Source of the DNA: Candidatus Aalborgiella aggregata
GTDB lineage: Bacteria; Pseudomonadota; Gammaproteobacteria; Burkholderiales; Burkholderiaceae_C
Direction: 5' to 3'
Assembly (NCBI GenBank): GCA_016705065.1
Contig: JADIYY010000001.1
Coordinates: forward strand, 496,001 to 560,000
DNA: 64,000 nt
The translations under genes were made by a program, and so were the position numbers. Below, piece after piece: positions 44,009 through 54,076 of this stretch. The notes under the pieces are model-generated. The model did not search any database. It worked only from the letters and a program-made list of their open reading frames with translations, and had not been told where the DNA came from. Position 1 is the stretch's first letter; each line of letters starts with the position of its first letter.

Positions 44009-44746
44009 ATGTCTGAGCTAACGCCTGGAAATAATGCACCCGCATACAAGCGGATATTGCTTAAATTATCAGGTGAGGCTTTGATGGGGGACGACGCTTT
44101 TGGTATCAATCGCGCTACCATTGTGCGCATGGTTGAAGAGATTGCCGAAGTCACTCGCATGGGCGTTCAAGTGGCCGTGGTGATTGGTGGTGGCAACATA
44201 TTTCGTGGAGTAGCAGGCGGTTCTGTCGGTATGGACCGAGCTACTGCTGATTACATGGGTATGCTGGCAACGGTGATGAATGCGCTGGCGTTGGGTGACA
44301 CCATGGACAAAGCTGGTTTGATGGCGCGCGTGATGTCAGCGATTGGCATTGAACAGGTTGTCGAACCCTATGTACGTCCCAAGGCATTGCAGTATCTAGA
44401 AGAAGGCAAAGTGGTGATCTTTGCAGCAGGAACTGGCAATCCGTTTTTTACAACCGATACTGCGGCTGCATTGCGCGGTGCAGAAATCGGGGCAGAAATT
44501 GTCTTGAAAGCCACCAAAGTCGATGGTGTTTACAGCGCGGATCCAAAGAAAGACCCTAGCGCAACACGCTATGAAAAACTAAGCTTTGATGAAGCCATGC
44601 GTAAAAACTTAGGCATCATGGACGCAGCTGCTTTCGCTTTGTGCCGCGACCAAAAACTGCCGATTAAAGTGTTCTCAATCTTCAAGCACGGTGCACTCAA
44701 GCGTGTCATCATGGGCGAAGATGAGGGAACCTTGGTATACGCTTAA
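44009..44746 (+). CDS. pyrH: UMP kinase
   Basis: The 245-residue amino-acid-kinase-fold enzyme phosphorylates UMP to UDP. It has [20 protein letters not shown] at the start, then [15 protein letters not shown] and [20 protein letters not shown], and in the second half an [19 protein letters not shown] segment. The length is normal. AAAGGAG precedes the ATG. It is expected to sit in one transcript with tsf and frr. Confidence 0.97.
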   Translation: MSELTPGNNAPAYKRILLKLSGEALMGDDAFGINRATIVRMVEEIAEVTRMGVQVAVVIGGGNIFRGVAGGSVGMDRATADYMGMLATVMNALALGDTMDKAGLMARVMSAIGIEQVVEPYVRPKALQYLEEGKVVIFAAGTGNPFFTTDTAAALRGAEIGAEIVLKATKVDGVYSADPKKDPSATRYEKLSFDEAMRKNLGIMDAAAFALCRDQKLPIKVFSIFKHGALKRVIMGEDEGTLVYA

Positions 44747-44771
44747 AAGATCACATTCGTAGGAGTTAAAT

Positions 44772-45332
44772 ATGCCAACAGCCGCAATTAAAACTCAGGC
44801 TCAAAACAAGATGGACCAGTCCATCGCTGCATTTCAAAACAATATCAGCAAAATTCGCACAGGCCGTGCTACACCTGCGCTGCTTGACAGTGTGCAAGTC
44901 GAATATTACGGCAGCAATGTGCCGATTAGTCAAGTTGCGAATTTATCCATGATTGATTCTCGCACCGTGGGCGTGCAGCCTTGGGAAAAAGGCATGGGTG
45001 CCAAAATTGAAAAGGCCATTCGCGACAGTGATTTGGGTTTGAATCCTTCTAGCATGGGCGATTTGATTCGAGTTCCTATGCCACCAATGAGCGAAGAGCG
45101 CCGTAAAGAGATGACCAAGTTGGTTCGTCATGAAGGTGAGAATGCCAAAATTGCCATTCGCAACCTTCGTCGCGATGCGAATGAAAACATTAAAAAACTG
45201 GTCAAAGAAAAAGAAGCCTCAGAGGACGATCAAAAACGTGCTGAGAGTGATATTCAAAAAGTGACAGACAAACATATCATTACCATTGACCAAATGGTGG
45301 CAGCCAAAGAGCAAGAGATCATGGCTGTTTAA
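44772..45332 (+). CDS. frr: Ribosome recycling factor
   Basis: The 186-residue protein splits post-termination ribosomes with EF-G. It carries [40 protein letters not shown], and the [18 protein letters not shown] helix, then a [20 protein letters not shown] segment. The length and domain order (three-helix bundle with small beta domain) are normal. TAGGAG precedes the ATG, and the next gene, uppS, starts 31 bases after the stop. Confidence 0.97.
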   Translation: MPTAAIKTQAQNKMDQSIAAFQNNISKIRTGRATPALLDSVQVEYYGSNVPISQVANLSMIDSRTVGVQPWEKGMGAKIEKAIRDSDLGLNPSSMGDLIRVPMPPMSEERRKEMTKLVRHEGENAKIAIRNLRRDANENIKKLVKEKEASEDDQKRAESDIQKVTDKHIITIDQMVAAKEQEIMAV

Positions 45333-45363
45333 GCCCGTGATGCTTGGCTGACATTTATTTCGC

Positions 45364-46089
45364 ATGCGCGACATCCCAAGTAGACCCCATCACATTGCCA
45401 TCGTGATGGATGGCAATGGCAGGTGGGCTAAGCGCAGACTTTTGCCACGAGTGGCAGGACATAAACAAGGTGTAGAAGCTTTGCAGAAATGTGTCAAAGC
45501 ATGCATGCAACGCGACGTCAAAGTGCTCACGGTATTTGCTTTTTCATCAGAGAATTGGGAACGACCTGAAGAAGAGGTTTCTGGTTTGATGGAATTGTTA
45601 GCAAAAGCACTGGCCAAAGAAGTATCGCAACTGGCCAAAGAAGGGGTTCGTTTGCATTTTGTAGGTGACCGCGATCACCTTTCAGACAACATCAAAAATG
45701 GCTTTGATGAAGCAGAGCAGTTGACAAAATCAAATACAAAATTGATATTCAATATTTGCTTCAACTATGGCGGTCGATGGGACATGGCTCAAGCTGCTGC
45801 AAAATTGGCGGCTAAAAAATTGGATATCACACCGTCCAACATCAATGCTGAGATGTCATTGTCACATGTTGCAGACCCTGATTTGATTATTCGCACAGGC
45901 GGAGAACAGCGCTTGAGCAATTTCTTGCTCTGGCAGGCTGCATATTCAGAACTTTATTTTTGCGACACACTGTGGCCAGATTTTGATGAGAACGCTTTGG
46001 ATTTGGCGATCGAGTCATTTCACCAACGTGAACGCCGTTTTGGCAAAACATCTGAACAAGTGCCTGCAGGCTCGCACAGCCAGCAATAA
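45364..46089 (+). CDS. uppS: Isoprenyl (undecaprenyl) diphosphate synthase
   Basis: The 241-residue cis-prenyltransferase makes the C55 carrier lipid for cell wall and O-antigen. The active-site segment is HHIAIVMDGNGRWAKRRLLP, followed by FAFSSENWERPEEEV and the C-terminal RTGGEQRLSNFLLWQAAYSE and FCDTLWPDF. It lies between frr and cdsA. The sequence before the ATG at 45364 shows no strong ribosome binding site, so translation may be modest. Confidence 0.96.
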   Translation: MRDIPSRPHHIAIVMDGNGRWAKRRLLPRVAGHKQGVEALQKCVKACMQRDVKVLTVFAFSSENWERPEEEVSGLMELLAKALAKEVSQLAKEGVRLHFVGDRDHLSDNIKNGFDEAEQLTKSNTKLIFNICFNYGGRWDMAQAAAKLAAKKLDITPSNINAEMSLSHVADPDLIIRTGGEQRLSNFLLWQAAYSELYFCDTLWPDFDENALDLAIESFHQRERRFGKTSEQVPAGSHSQQ

Positions 46090-46112
46090 AAGGAATATGA
46101 GGGACACACATC

Positions 46113-46964
46113 ATGCTTAAACAACGTGTGCTCACTGCACTTATTTTGGTGACGGTTCTCGCTTTGGCATTGCTGTCAACTGCACAATGGGTTTTCCCTA
46201 CCTTGGTACTCCTTTTTATGGTTGCTGGCGCGTGGGAGTGGGGGCGCATGAATGGAAGCAGTCAAGCACTTTCAATATGGACAGCCTGTGAACTGTTCAT
46301 TTTGATCGCATTCACTTGGTTACTTGGTTGGTTAAATCAATCCCACACTTTGTTGTGGATCGTTGCCAGTGGCGTATGGGTTTTAGTCAGTGTTTATTTG
46401 TTGAAAAATGGCGCATCAGCTTGGTTGAAAATTCCACAATCATTGCGCCGCTATTTGGGTGTTTTGGCATTGTGGCTGGTCTGGTTGGCGATTTGTCAGG
46501 CGCGCATGATTGGCATTAATTTCTTAATGTCAGCTTTGTTTTTGGTGTGGTCTGCTGATACTTTTGCCTATTTCGCAGGCAGAGCGCTGGGTGGGAAATT
46601 CACACAAAATAAATTGGCACCCAGTATCAGTCCAGGTAAAAGTTGGGAAGGTGTATGGGGTGGTGTCATCGGAGTTGTAATTGTTGCCAGCCTTTGGATA
46701 TTGGCTGATCAAAAATTGCATGCGACAGTACCCAGTCTGCACTCAAGACTTTATGAACAAAACTGGGTGATCATGTTACTGGCATTGTTTTTTATGACAG
46801 CTATGAGTGTTGTCGGAGATTTGATTGAATCTCTTATCAAACGCAGTGCTGGCGTGAAGGATTCCAGCCAGTTGTTACCTGGTCATGGTGGTGTGCTTGA
46901 TCGCATTGATGCCATATTGCCAACTTTGCCTATAGCCATGATGTTGGTGAGCCTCACGTCATGA
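46113..46964 (+). CDS. cdsA: Phosphatidate cytidylyltransferase
   Basis: The 283-residue membrane enzyme makes CDP-diacylglycerol. It has about seven to eight hydrophobic segments and the C-terminal signature KRSAGVKDSSQLLPGHGG, then LDRIDAILP. The segment AGRALGGKFTQNKLAPSISP, with the PGKSWEG after it, matches the substrate pocket. The stop overlaps the dxr start by four bases (ATGA). Confidence 0.95.
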   Translation: MLKQRVLTALILVTVLALALLSTAQWVFPTLVLLFMVAGAWEWGRMNGSSQALSIWTACELFILIAFTWLLGWLNQSHTLLWIVASGVWVLVSVYLLKNGASAWLKIPQSLRRYLGVLALWLVWLAICQARMIGINFLMSALFLVWSADTFAYFAGRALGGKFTQNKLAPSISPGKSWEGVWGGVIGVVIVASLWILADQKLHATVPSLHSRLYEQNWVIMLLALFFMTAMSVVGDLIESLIKRSAGVKDSSQLLPGHGGVLDRIDAILPTLPIAMMLVSLTS

Positions 46965-48175
46965 ACGGTTACTTTGGCGATAAACGCAAACAACGGTTAA
47001 CGATTTTAGGTTCAACTGGATCTATCGGCACCAATACTTTGGATGTGGTGCGGCAGCACCCAGATCGATTTGAAGTATTTGCATTAAGTGCAGCGACCAA
47101 AGTGGATTTGATGTTGGCCCAAATTAGCCAATTCAAACCGCAATATGCTGTCATGGCAAGTGAGCCGCATGCCAAACTATTAGCTGAAAAAGTTAAGCAA
47201 AATGGATTTGTAACCAAAGTACTATTTGGTTTCGATGCTATCGATATGATAGCTTCTCATGAATCGACTGATACTGTGATGGCGGCCATTGTTGGGGCTG
47301 CAGGTTTATCATCATGTTTGGCAGCTGCGCGCGCAGGCAAAAAGCTCTTGTTGGCAAATAAAGAAGCATTGGTGGTTGGAGGCGAATTATTTTTAAATAC
47401 TGTAAAAGCAGGCAAAGCACAGTTGCTTCCGATTGACAGTGAGCATTCCGCCATATTTCAGTGTTTACCTGTTGATGCGACCACATGGAAAGCCAATGTG
47501 GAAAAAATCATTTTGACGGCGTCAGGCGGACCTTTTAGAACGCGTGAAATAGAAAGTTTGAAAGATGTGACTCCGGCACAAGCATGTGCGCACCCCAATT
47601 GGGTGATGGGTCGAAAGATTTCTGTCGATTCGGCAACCATGATGAACAAAGCATTAGAGGTCATAGAGGCTAAATACTTGTTTGGTATGCTGCCAAGCCA
47701 GATTGAGGTGATTATTCATCCCCAAAGTGTGATTCACTCCATGGTGCAGTTCATGGATAAATCTGTTTTGGCACAATGCGGTACACCCGATATGCGTGGA
47801 CCGATAGCGTTCGGTCTTTCTTACCCGGACAGAATACAAAACGGGTCCACTGCAATTGACTTCAAAACCATCCCAGCATTGACATTTGAAACCATGGACA
47901 GCCATGATCATCAAGCACGATTTCCTGGTTTGTCTTTGGCGTGGCAGGTTTTAAATGCTGCACCGGGAAGCACAGCAGTGCTGAATGCTGCCAATGAAAT
48001 TGCGGTTCAAGCTTTTTTAGATGGATTGATTCGGTTTGATCAAATTCATGCGGTCAATATTGAAACTTTATCCAAGGTTTTACCATCTAATCCTGCATCC
48101 TTAGATGATTTATTGGGGATAGATGCCATGTCGCGTGATGCTGCTACCTCGATGGTGAAGCAAATTGCTGACTGA
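46961..48175 (+). CDS. dxr: 1-deoxy-D-xylulose-5-phosphate reductoisomerase
   Basis: The 404-residue enzyme converts DXP to MEP with NADPH. It shows GSTGSIGTNTLDVVRQHPDR at the start, AAIVGAAGLSSCLAAARAGK, LLLANKEALVVGGELF, and the metal-site segment PIDSEHSAIFQCL. Later are GGPFRTREIESLKDVTPAQA and SVDSATMMNKALEVIEAKYL. The length is normal. It is the second MEP-pathway gene in the window after ispF. Confidence 0.96.
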   Translation: MNGYFGDKRKQRLTILGSTGSIGTNTLDVVRQHPDRFEVFALSAATKVDLMLAQISQFKPQYAVMASEPHAKLLAEKVKQNGFVTKVLFGFDAIDMIASHESTDTVMAAIVGAAGLSSCLAAARAGKKLLLANKEALVVGGELFLNTVKAGKAQLLPIDSEHSAIFQCLPVDATTWKANVEKIILTASGGPFRTREIESLKDVTPAQACAHPNWVMGRKISVDSATMMNKALEVIEAKYLFGMLPSQIEVIIHPQSVIHSMVQFMDKSVLAQCGTPDMRGPIAFGLSYPDRIQNGSTAIDFKTIPALTFETMDSHDHQARFPGLSLAWQVLNAAPGSTAVLNAANEIAVQAFLDGLIRFDQIHAVNIETLSKVLPSNPASLDDLLGIDAMSRDAATSMVKQIAD

Positions 48176-48224
48176 CATGATGGTTTAGACATACACCAAG
48201 TACAGAAGAGGCACTATTCTAGGT

Positions 48225-49604
48225 ATGACAACGCTACTGGCCTTTTTGGCTGCATTGGGATTGTTGATAGCTATACATGAGTATGGTCACTACCGTATGG
48301 CGTTAGCCTGTGGCGTTAAAGTTCTTAAATTTTCCATTGGGTTCGGTAAAACCATATTCAAATGGCAACCCAAAACTTCTGATACGGAATTTGTAATAGG
48401 TCTGCTGCCTTTGGGAGGTTTCGTGAAAATGCTGGATGAACGTGAAGGCGCAGTAGAACCAACGCAGCGACATTTAGCATTTAATACGCAAGTTTTATGG
48501 AAACGTGCCGCGATCGTGGCTGCTGGACCTATCGCCAATCTTTTGCTAGCCATATTTCTTTACGCCACCGTCAATTGGATGGGGGTACAAGAAGCCAAAG
48601 CCATCATTGCCAGTCCGGTGGCTGAGTCACTAGCGCAGGACGCTGGATTCAAAGGTGGTGAACACATTTTGAAAGCGGCTCATGTTGATGAAGATTGGCA
48701 AGATATTCAGTCACTCGAAGAATTTCGTTGGTTCTTGACTCGTGCTGCGCTGAATAAACAAGATGTCAGCATAGAGTATGCCCGATCTGAGGGAGGTTCT
48801 CGCTACAAGGCGAATATGCCATTATCTAAATTGGATGTGCATGAAATTGACGCAAAGTTATTTCAAAAAATTGGCATTCTCGCACCCTGGTCCGCGGCAA
48901 CAATAGGCGAAATTCAAGCTGCCAGTGCTGCTTCGCGCTCGGGTCTCAAAATGGGAGATCTGGTGTTATCGATCGGTGGCAAAGAGGTGGTGGACGCACA
49001 GCAACTCAGGCAGGCGATTCGTGCTTCGATTCATAAAGATTCCAATCCCAGTACTGGATTATCACAAGAATGGCGCATTGACCGAGCTGGCCAAATACTC
49101 AGCATCATGGTTGAGCCGGATGTCAAACTTGAAAATCAAACGCCTGTTGGAAAAATCGGCGCTTATGTTGGTTCGGCGCCTGCCTTAACAATTGTGAACT
49201 ATGGTTTGCTGGAAGGTTTTTCGAAGGCCTTCAATCGAACATGGGAAGTGTCAGTACTGACTGTGCGGATGTTTGGGAAAATGATTATCGGTGAAGCTTC
49301 TCTGAAAAATTTAAGCGGACCCTTAACCATTGCCGATTACGCCGGTAAATCAGCTCAGCTTGGTTTGACCAGTTATCTGATATTTTTAGCACTCATCAGC
49401 GTCAGTTTGGGTGTACTGAATTTGATGCCTTTACCTGTTTTGGATGGTGGCCATCTGGTGTATTATGCATGGGAGGCCATCACTGGAAATCAAGTGTCAG
49501 AGCACTGGATGGAACGATTTCAACGCGGTGGTGTTGCGATTCTTTTCACCATGATGTTCATTGCGCTTTACAATGACATTATTAGACTTTTTGTTAACAC
49601 ATGA
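48225..49604 (+). CDS. rseP: Site-2 protease RseP
   Basis: The 459-residue inner-membrane metalloprotease cleaves anti-sigma factors and signal peptide remnants. The zinc motif HEYGH is in the first membrane helix (LIAIHEYGHYRMALACGVKV), and the third ligand region is NLMPLPVLDGGHLVYY near the C-terminus. Two PDZ-like domains fill the middle, with the second at AAASAASRSGLKMGDLVLSI approximately. It is followed directly by bamA with an ATGA overlap. Confidence 0.96.
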   Translation: MTTLLAFLAALGLLIAIHEYGHYRMALACGVKVLKFSIGFGKTIFKWQPKTSDTEFVIGLLPLGGFVKMLDEREGAVEPTQRHLAFNTQVLWKRAAIVAAGPIANLLLAIFLYATVNWMGVQEAKAIIASPVAESLAQDAGFKGGEHILKAAHVDEDWQDIQSLEEFRWFLTRAALNKQDVSIEYARSEGGSRYKANMPLSKLDVHEIDAKLFQKIGILAPWSAATIGEIQAASAASRSGLKMGDLVLSIGGKEVVDAQQLRQAIRASIHKDSNPSTGLSQEWRIDRAGQILSIMVEPDVKLENQTPVGKIGAYVGSAPALTIVNYGLLEGFSKAFNRTWEVSVLTVRMFGKMIIGEASLKNLSGPLTIADYAGKSAQLGLTSYLIFLALISVSLGVLNLMPLPVLDGGHLVYYAWEAITGNQVSEHWMERFQRGGVAILFTMMFIALYNDIIRLFVNT

Positions 49605-51919
49605 AACAATCAAAACAATCCTTCTCAGTTACGAGTAAACGATTGATTCGTAGCACTTTTGTGCTGGCATCAAGCGCAATTATTGGTATTTCAGCATGGG
49701 CTGTAACGCCCTTTGCAGTGCGTGATATTCGGCTTGAAGGTTTACAACGAGTCGAACCCGGAACCATATTTGCAACCATACCATTTCGCATTGGCGATAC
49801 CTACGATGATGGCAAAGGCTCTGATGCGATCCGTTCACTGTTTGCTTTGGGCTTATTTAAAGATGTTCGGATCGAAGCCAAAGATGGTGTTTTGATTGTG
49901 ATTGTTGAAGAGCGACCAATCATTGCCAATGTTGAGTTTTCCGGTGCCAAAGAATTTGACAAGGAAGCACTTATCAAATCATTGCGTGAAATTGGTTTGT
50001 CAGATGGACAACCCTTTGATAAAGCATTAGCAGACAGGGCGGAACGTGCTCTTAAGCAGCAATATGCTGCTCGCAGTATGTACGCGGTTGAAGTGACAAC
50101 AACCTTGACGCCAATAGAGCGTAACAGAGTCAATTTGACTTTCAGTGTTGTTGAAGGTGACGTTGCCAAGATTAGAGAAATCAAAATTACTGGCAACAAA
50201 GCTTATAGCGAATCGACTTTGCGCGGGTTATTTGATTTGGACACAGGCGGTTTGCTGAGTTGGTACACCAAGAGTGATCGTTATACCAAGGCAAAACTGA
50301 ATGCCGATATCGAAACACTCAAATCGTACTATTTGTCACGCGGTTATTTGGAATTCAGAGTCGACTCTAATCAAGTGGACATATCGGCAGATAAAAAAGA
50401 CGTGATCATCACAATTAATGTCACAGAAGGTGAACGATTTGTTATTTCTGGCATTAAGTTGACAGGCAACTATTTGGGTAAAGAAGCCCACTTTAAATCG
50501 CTTGTGCAAATTGCAGTTGACCAAGAATACAACGCAGACAAAATTGCGCAGACCAATCGTGCATTCACAAATTACTTCGGCGATTTCGGTTTTGCATTTG
50601 CACGAGTCGAAGTCAAGCCAGAAATAGACCGTAAAAACAATAAAGTTGCACTAACAATCAATGCTGAACCTGGACAACGAGCCTATGTGCGACGCATCAA
50701 TATTGCAGGGAATAACAAAACCCGTGATGAAGTCATTCGGCGAGAATTCCGTCAATTCGAAACATCTTGGTATGACGGTGAAAAATTACGCAGTTCTAGA
50801 GATCGTGTGGACAGATTAGGGTATTTCAAGGATGTGCAAATCGAAACCTTGGAAATACCTGGCAATCCCGATCAAGTCGATATTCTGATGACTGTTGTTG
50901 AAAAACCTACGGGTAATTTGAGCTTGGGTGCGGGCTACAACACCTCTGACAAGTTGTCATTCCAATTTGGTATCAAACAGGAAAATATTTTTGGCTCAGG
51001 CAATTATTTGGGCATTGATGTCAACACTAGCAAATTGAATCGCACCGCCATTTTGACCACAATTGATCCCTATTTCACGCAGGATGGCGTATCACGCACT
51101 TTGGATGCTTATTACAGAACCACACGACCAACCAGTGCCATTGACTCAGATTACAGTCTTTTAACAATAGGCAGTAGCTTGAAGTTTGGTTTACCAATCA
51201 GTCCGACAGATACTATTTATTTGGGTGGTGGTATAGAACGTAACAAAATAGTTGATGGTACCAATTTGCCTCAAGTTTATAAAGATTATGCTGAACAATT
51301 TGGATCTACCAGTGATTCAGTTCCGCTGACCATCGGCTGGTCTCGTGATGACAGAGATAGTGCTTTGACGCCTAATTCAGGCAAATTGCAGAGACTTGCT
51401 GCTGAATGGAGTCCAGCTGGCGATGTGAAATATGTTAAAGCGGTAGCACAGTACCAACAATATATACCATTGAACAAGCAATTTACATTAGCTTTTAATG
51501 GTGAAGTAAATTGGGGCAAAGGTTTGAGTGGCAACCCGTTCCCTGTGTTTAAAAACTCTTATTCTGGTGGTTTAGGCTCTGTACGTGGTTTTGAGTCATC
51601 GTCATTGGGTGCAATTGATGCGGTTTCAGGAAACCCAATTGGTGGGCCCAAAAAGGTCACATTAAACGCCGAGTTTTTAACGCCATTTCCAGGGGCTGGA
51701 AACGATAAGTCACTTCGATTGTTTGCATTCTTTGATGCGGGCAATGTGTTTGCAGAAAGTGAGAAGGTCAGCTTTAAATCACTGCGCACTTCTGTCGGTG
51801 TTGGTATCAATTGGTTATCACCAATTGGTCCGTTGCGGATTTCTTATGCTAAACCGCTACGGACCGAGGCTTCGGATAAAATAGAGAAATTCCAATTCAG
51901 TATTGGCACGGCATTCTAA
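49601..51919 (+). CDS. bamA: Outer membrane protein assembly factor BamA
   Basis: The 772-residue protein inserts beta-barrel proteins in the outer membrane. It has a signal peptide (residues 1-37), five POTRA domains to about residue 430 (starting VRDIRLEGLQRVEPGTIFAT), and a C-terminal barrel. The conserved barrel segment is GLGSVRGFESSSLG, the VRGF loop, and the last strand ends EKFQFSIGTAF with a terminal Phe as recognised by the assembly machinery. The start overlaps the rseP stop. Downstream are skp and lipid A genes. Confidence 0.97.
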   Translation: MKQSKQSFSVTSKRLIRSTFVLASSAIIGISAWAVTPFAVRDIRLEGLQRVEPGTIFATIPFRIGDTYDDGKGSDAIRSLFALGLFKDVRIEAKDGVLIVIVEERPIIANVEFSGAKEFDKEALIKSLREIGLSDGQPFDKALADRAERALKQQYAARSMYAVEVTTTLTPIERNRVNLTFSVVEGDVAKIREIKITGNKAYSESTLRGLFDLDTGGLLSWYTKSDRYTKAKLNADIETLKSYYLSRGYLEFRVDSNQVDISADKKDVIITINVTEGERFVISGIKLTGNYLGKEAHFKSLVQIAVDQEYNADKIAQTNRAFTNYFGDFGFAFARVEVKPEIDRKNNKVALTINAEPGQRAYVRRINIAGNNKTRDEVIRREFRQFETSWYDGEKLRSSRDRVDRLGYFKDVQIETLEIPGNPDQVDILMTVVEKPTGNLSLGAGYNTSDKLSFQFGIKQENIFGSGNYLGIDVNTSKLNRTAILTTIDPYFTQDGVSRTLDAYYRTTRPTSAIDSDYSLLTIGSSLKFGLPISPTDTIYLGGGIERNKIVDGTNLPQVYKDYAEQFGSTSDSVPLTIGWSRDDRDSALTPNSGKLQRLAAEWSPAGDVKYVKAVAQYQQYIPLNKQFTLAFNGEVNWGKGLSGNPFPVFKNSYSGGLGSVRGFESSSLGAIDAVSGNPIGGPKKVTLNAEFLTPFPGAGNDKSLRLFAFFDAGNVFAESEKVSFKSLRTSVGVGINWLSPIGPLRISYAKPLRTEASDKIEKFQFSIGTAF

Positions 51920-51970
51920 GAAGTTTTACAGCTTTATTTTCAACACGAAATATTTCAGAGATTGAGTTAT

Positions 51971-52486
51971 ATGCAAGCAATTTACAGCAAAAAAGTAATG
52001 ACAACCTTGGTTTTAATGGTCGCGAGTGTGTCGTTACCCGCTTTTGCGCAAGATTTTAAAATTGGATTTATCAATACTGATCGCATTTTTAGAGATGCCA
52101 ATTCAGCCAAAGCTGCGCAGGCCAAATTAGAGCAAGAGTTTTCTCGCCGCGAAAAAGATTTGAATGATTTAGGTTTGCAAATTAAAGCTGCGGCAGATAA
52201 ATTAGACAAAGATGCCCCTACTTTGTCCGAATCACAAAAAACCACTCGCCAAAAACAAATTGTTGATCAAGACCGAGACTTTCAGCGCAAACGTCGTGAG
52301 TTCCAAGAAGATTTGAGCGCGAGAAAAAATGAAGAATTGCAGCAGGTACTTGAGCGCGCAAACAAAGTTGTGAAACAAGTTGCCGAAGCAGAAAAGTATG
52401 ATCTTGTCTTGCAAGAAGTTGTTTATATCAACCCTAAGCACGATATGACCGAAAAGGTATTGAAGGCTTTGAACGCAACAAAATAG
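51971..52486 (+). CDS. skp: Periplasmic chaperone Skp/OmpH
   Basis: The 171-residue protein starts at the ATG at 51971 with a signal peptide (KKVMTTLVLMVASVSLPAFA). The mature part has the start FKIGFINTDRIFRDANSAKA and long coiled-coil arms rich in Lys, Glu and Gln (LEQEFSRREKDLNDLGLQIK). The C-terminal VVKQVAEAEKYDLVLQEVVY closes the trimer body. It carries unfolded outer-membrane proteins across the periplasm. A TTG three codons upstream is an alternative start. Confidence 0.93.
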   Translation: MQAIYSKKVMTTLVLMVASVSLPAFAQDFKIGFINTDRIFRDANSAKAAQAKLEQEFSRREKDLNDLGLQIKAAADKLDKDAPTLSESQKTTRQKQIVDQDRDFQRKRREFQEDLSARKNEELQQVLERANKVVKQVAEAEKYDLVLQEVVYINPKHDMTEKVLKALNATK

Positions 52487-52564
52487 ACCTAAGGGTTTGA
52501 TTTGATTGCAAAAATACATTCACTTTGTAACCTCTTCATCATAAATTCATTCCAGAATTAAAGT

Positions 52565-53593
52565 GTGTCTATTCAACTTGGTCAAATCGTTGAAATACTA
52601 GGCGGTAAACTGCATGGTGATGCAGCTCGCGAGATTAAGGGTTTGGCTTCTTTGCAAGCAGCAGACTCAAACCAAATTAGTTTTGTAAGCAATCAAAAGT
52701 ACGAACAACAACTTGGATCGTCCAAAGCTGCTTGTGTCATCGTTGGACCCAAATTGGAAGCTGTGGCCATCGCACGAGGGGCATGCATCGTGACCGAGCA
52801 GCCTTATTTGTATTTTGCAAAATTAACGCAGTTGTGGTCACAAAGGCATCACCCGCAGAAATACGCATACATACACCCAACGGCTGTCATTGATGCCACT
52901 GCATTGATTCATTCGACTGCACACATAGGCGCTTTGTGCGTGGTGGATGCCAATGCAAAGATTGGTGCAAGTACAGTATTGCTATCACGTGTTCATGTGG
53001 GGCATGATTGTGTGATTGGTGATAATTGCTTATTGCACCCGGGTGTGGTGATAGGAGCTGATGGTTTTGGTTTTGCACCGGATGTGCAATTCGTTGCAAG
53101 CGACACTGAAAAAATAATAGATCATCCACACCAAATTCGGCAGTGGGTGAAAATAGAGCAATTAGGCGCTGTTGAGATCGGAAACAAAGTAGAGATTGGT
53201 GCCAATACATGCATAGACCGTGGTGCTTTAGATAACACCATCATCGGCGAAGGTGTGAAACTCGATAACTTGATACAAGTGGGTCATGGTACAAGAATAG
53301 GGCAGCATACAGTTGTTGCCGCTTCAACGGCCATTGCAGGGAGCACTGTGATTGGAGCCAATTGCATGATTGGCGGATCAGTGAGCATTGCAGGACATTT
53401 GTCCATTGCGGACCACGTTCAAATTTCAGGGGCTTCTGTGGTGACGCACAGTATTCAGAAACAAGGTGTTTATTCAGGTTTGTATCCTTTGGATGAACAT
53501 AAAGAATGGAGCAAAAATGCGGCAGCTTTGAAGCAGCTGGCATCTTTGCGTGAGCGCATCAGAGAATTAGAAAGATCTCTTGCGCACAAATAG
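52565..53593 (+). CDS. lpxD: UDP-3-O-(3-hydroxyacyl)glucosamine N-acyltransferase
   Basis: The 342-residue enzyme adds the second acyl chain in lipid A synthesis. It starts with GTG at 52565. The N-terminal uridine-binding domain (LGQIVEILGGKLHGD) is followed by a left-handed beta-helix of hexapeptide repeats, with the catalytic His in DNLIQVGHGTRIGQHTVVAA and conserved segment LHPGVVIGADGFGFAPD. The C-terminal helix ends LRERIRELERSLAHK. It sits between skp and fabZ as in most proteobacteria. Confidence 0.96.
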   Translation: MSIQLGQIVEILGGKLHGDAAREIKGLASLQAADSNQISFVSNQKYEQQLGSSKAACVIVGPKLEAVAIARGACIVTEQPYLYFAKLTQLWSQRHHPQKYAYIHPTAVIDATALIHSTAHIGALCVVDANAKIGASTVLLSRVHVGHDCVIGDNCLLHPGVVIGADGFGFAPDVQFVASDTEKIIDHPHQIRQWVKIEQLGAVEIGNKVEIGANTCIDRGALDNTIIGEGVKLDNLIQVGHGTRIGQHTVVAASTAIAGSTVIGANCMIGGSVSIAGHLSIADHVQISGASVVTHSIQKQGVYSGLYPLDEHKEWSKNAAALKQLASLRERIRELERSLAHK

Positions 53594-53626
53594 ATTGATA
53601 TTTAGTTAAGAAAGACAATAACGACC

Positions 53627-54076
53627 ATGATGGATATTCACCAAATTCTCAAGCAACTTCCGCATCGCTATCCTTTTGTGTTGGTCGATCGTATTACAGA
53701 AATTGAAAAAGGCAAATTTATCAAAGGCTATAAGAATGTGTCTATTAACGAGCCATTTTTTGTAGGACATTTCCCATACCATCCGGTCATGCCTGGGGTT
53801 TTGATTGTTGAGGCTTTGGCGCAGACTGCGGCACTTTTAGGGTTCGATACACTGGGTGTGACACCTGATGATAAGACGCTGTTTTATTTTGCCAGCATTG
53901 ACGGTGTGCGATTCAAAAAACCTGTTTCACCTGGTGATCAGTTGTGGTTGGAAATGCGTGTTGATCGGGTTCGCTCAGGCATGTGGAAATTCAAAGGACA
54001 AGCGTCTGTGGATGGCGAAGTTGTAACTGAAGCAGAAATCATGTGCACAATTCGACGAGTAGGTGAAGGCGATTGA
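53627..54076 (+). CDS. fabZ: 3-hydroxyacyl-ACP dehydratase FabZ
   Basis: The 149-residue hotdog dehydratase of fatty acid synthesis has the catalytic His in [20 protein letters not shown] and the Glu in [12 protein letters not shown]. The start [19 protein letters not shown] has two ATG codons in a row (53627 and 53630). The stop TGA overlaps the TTG start of lpxA, so translation of the two is coupled. Confidence 0.96.
   Translation: MMDIHQILKQLPHRYPFVLVDRITEIEKGKFIKGYKNVSINEPFFVGHFPYHPVMPGVLIVEALAQTAALLGFDTLGVTPDDKTLFYFASIDGVRFKKPVSPGDQLWLEMRVDRVRSGMWKFKGQASVDGEVVTEAEIMCTIRRVGEGD

Noticed and set aside
47233..47260. Hairpin GCTATC/GATAGC inside dxr that looks like half of the AT-rich element
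   Set aside because: Only the small palindrome matches. The TAGGC arm and the GGCC flank are absent, and the encoded stretch has normal Dxr length, so I do not count it as a copy.
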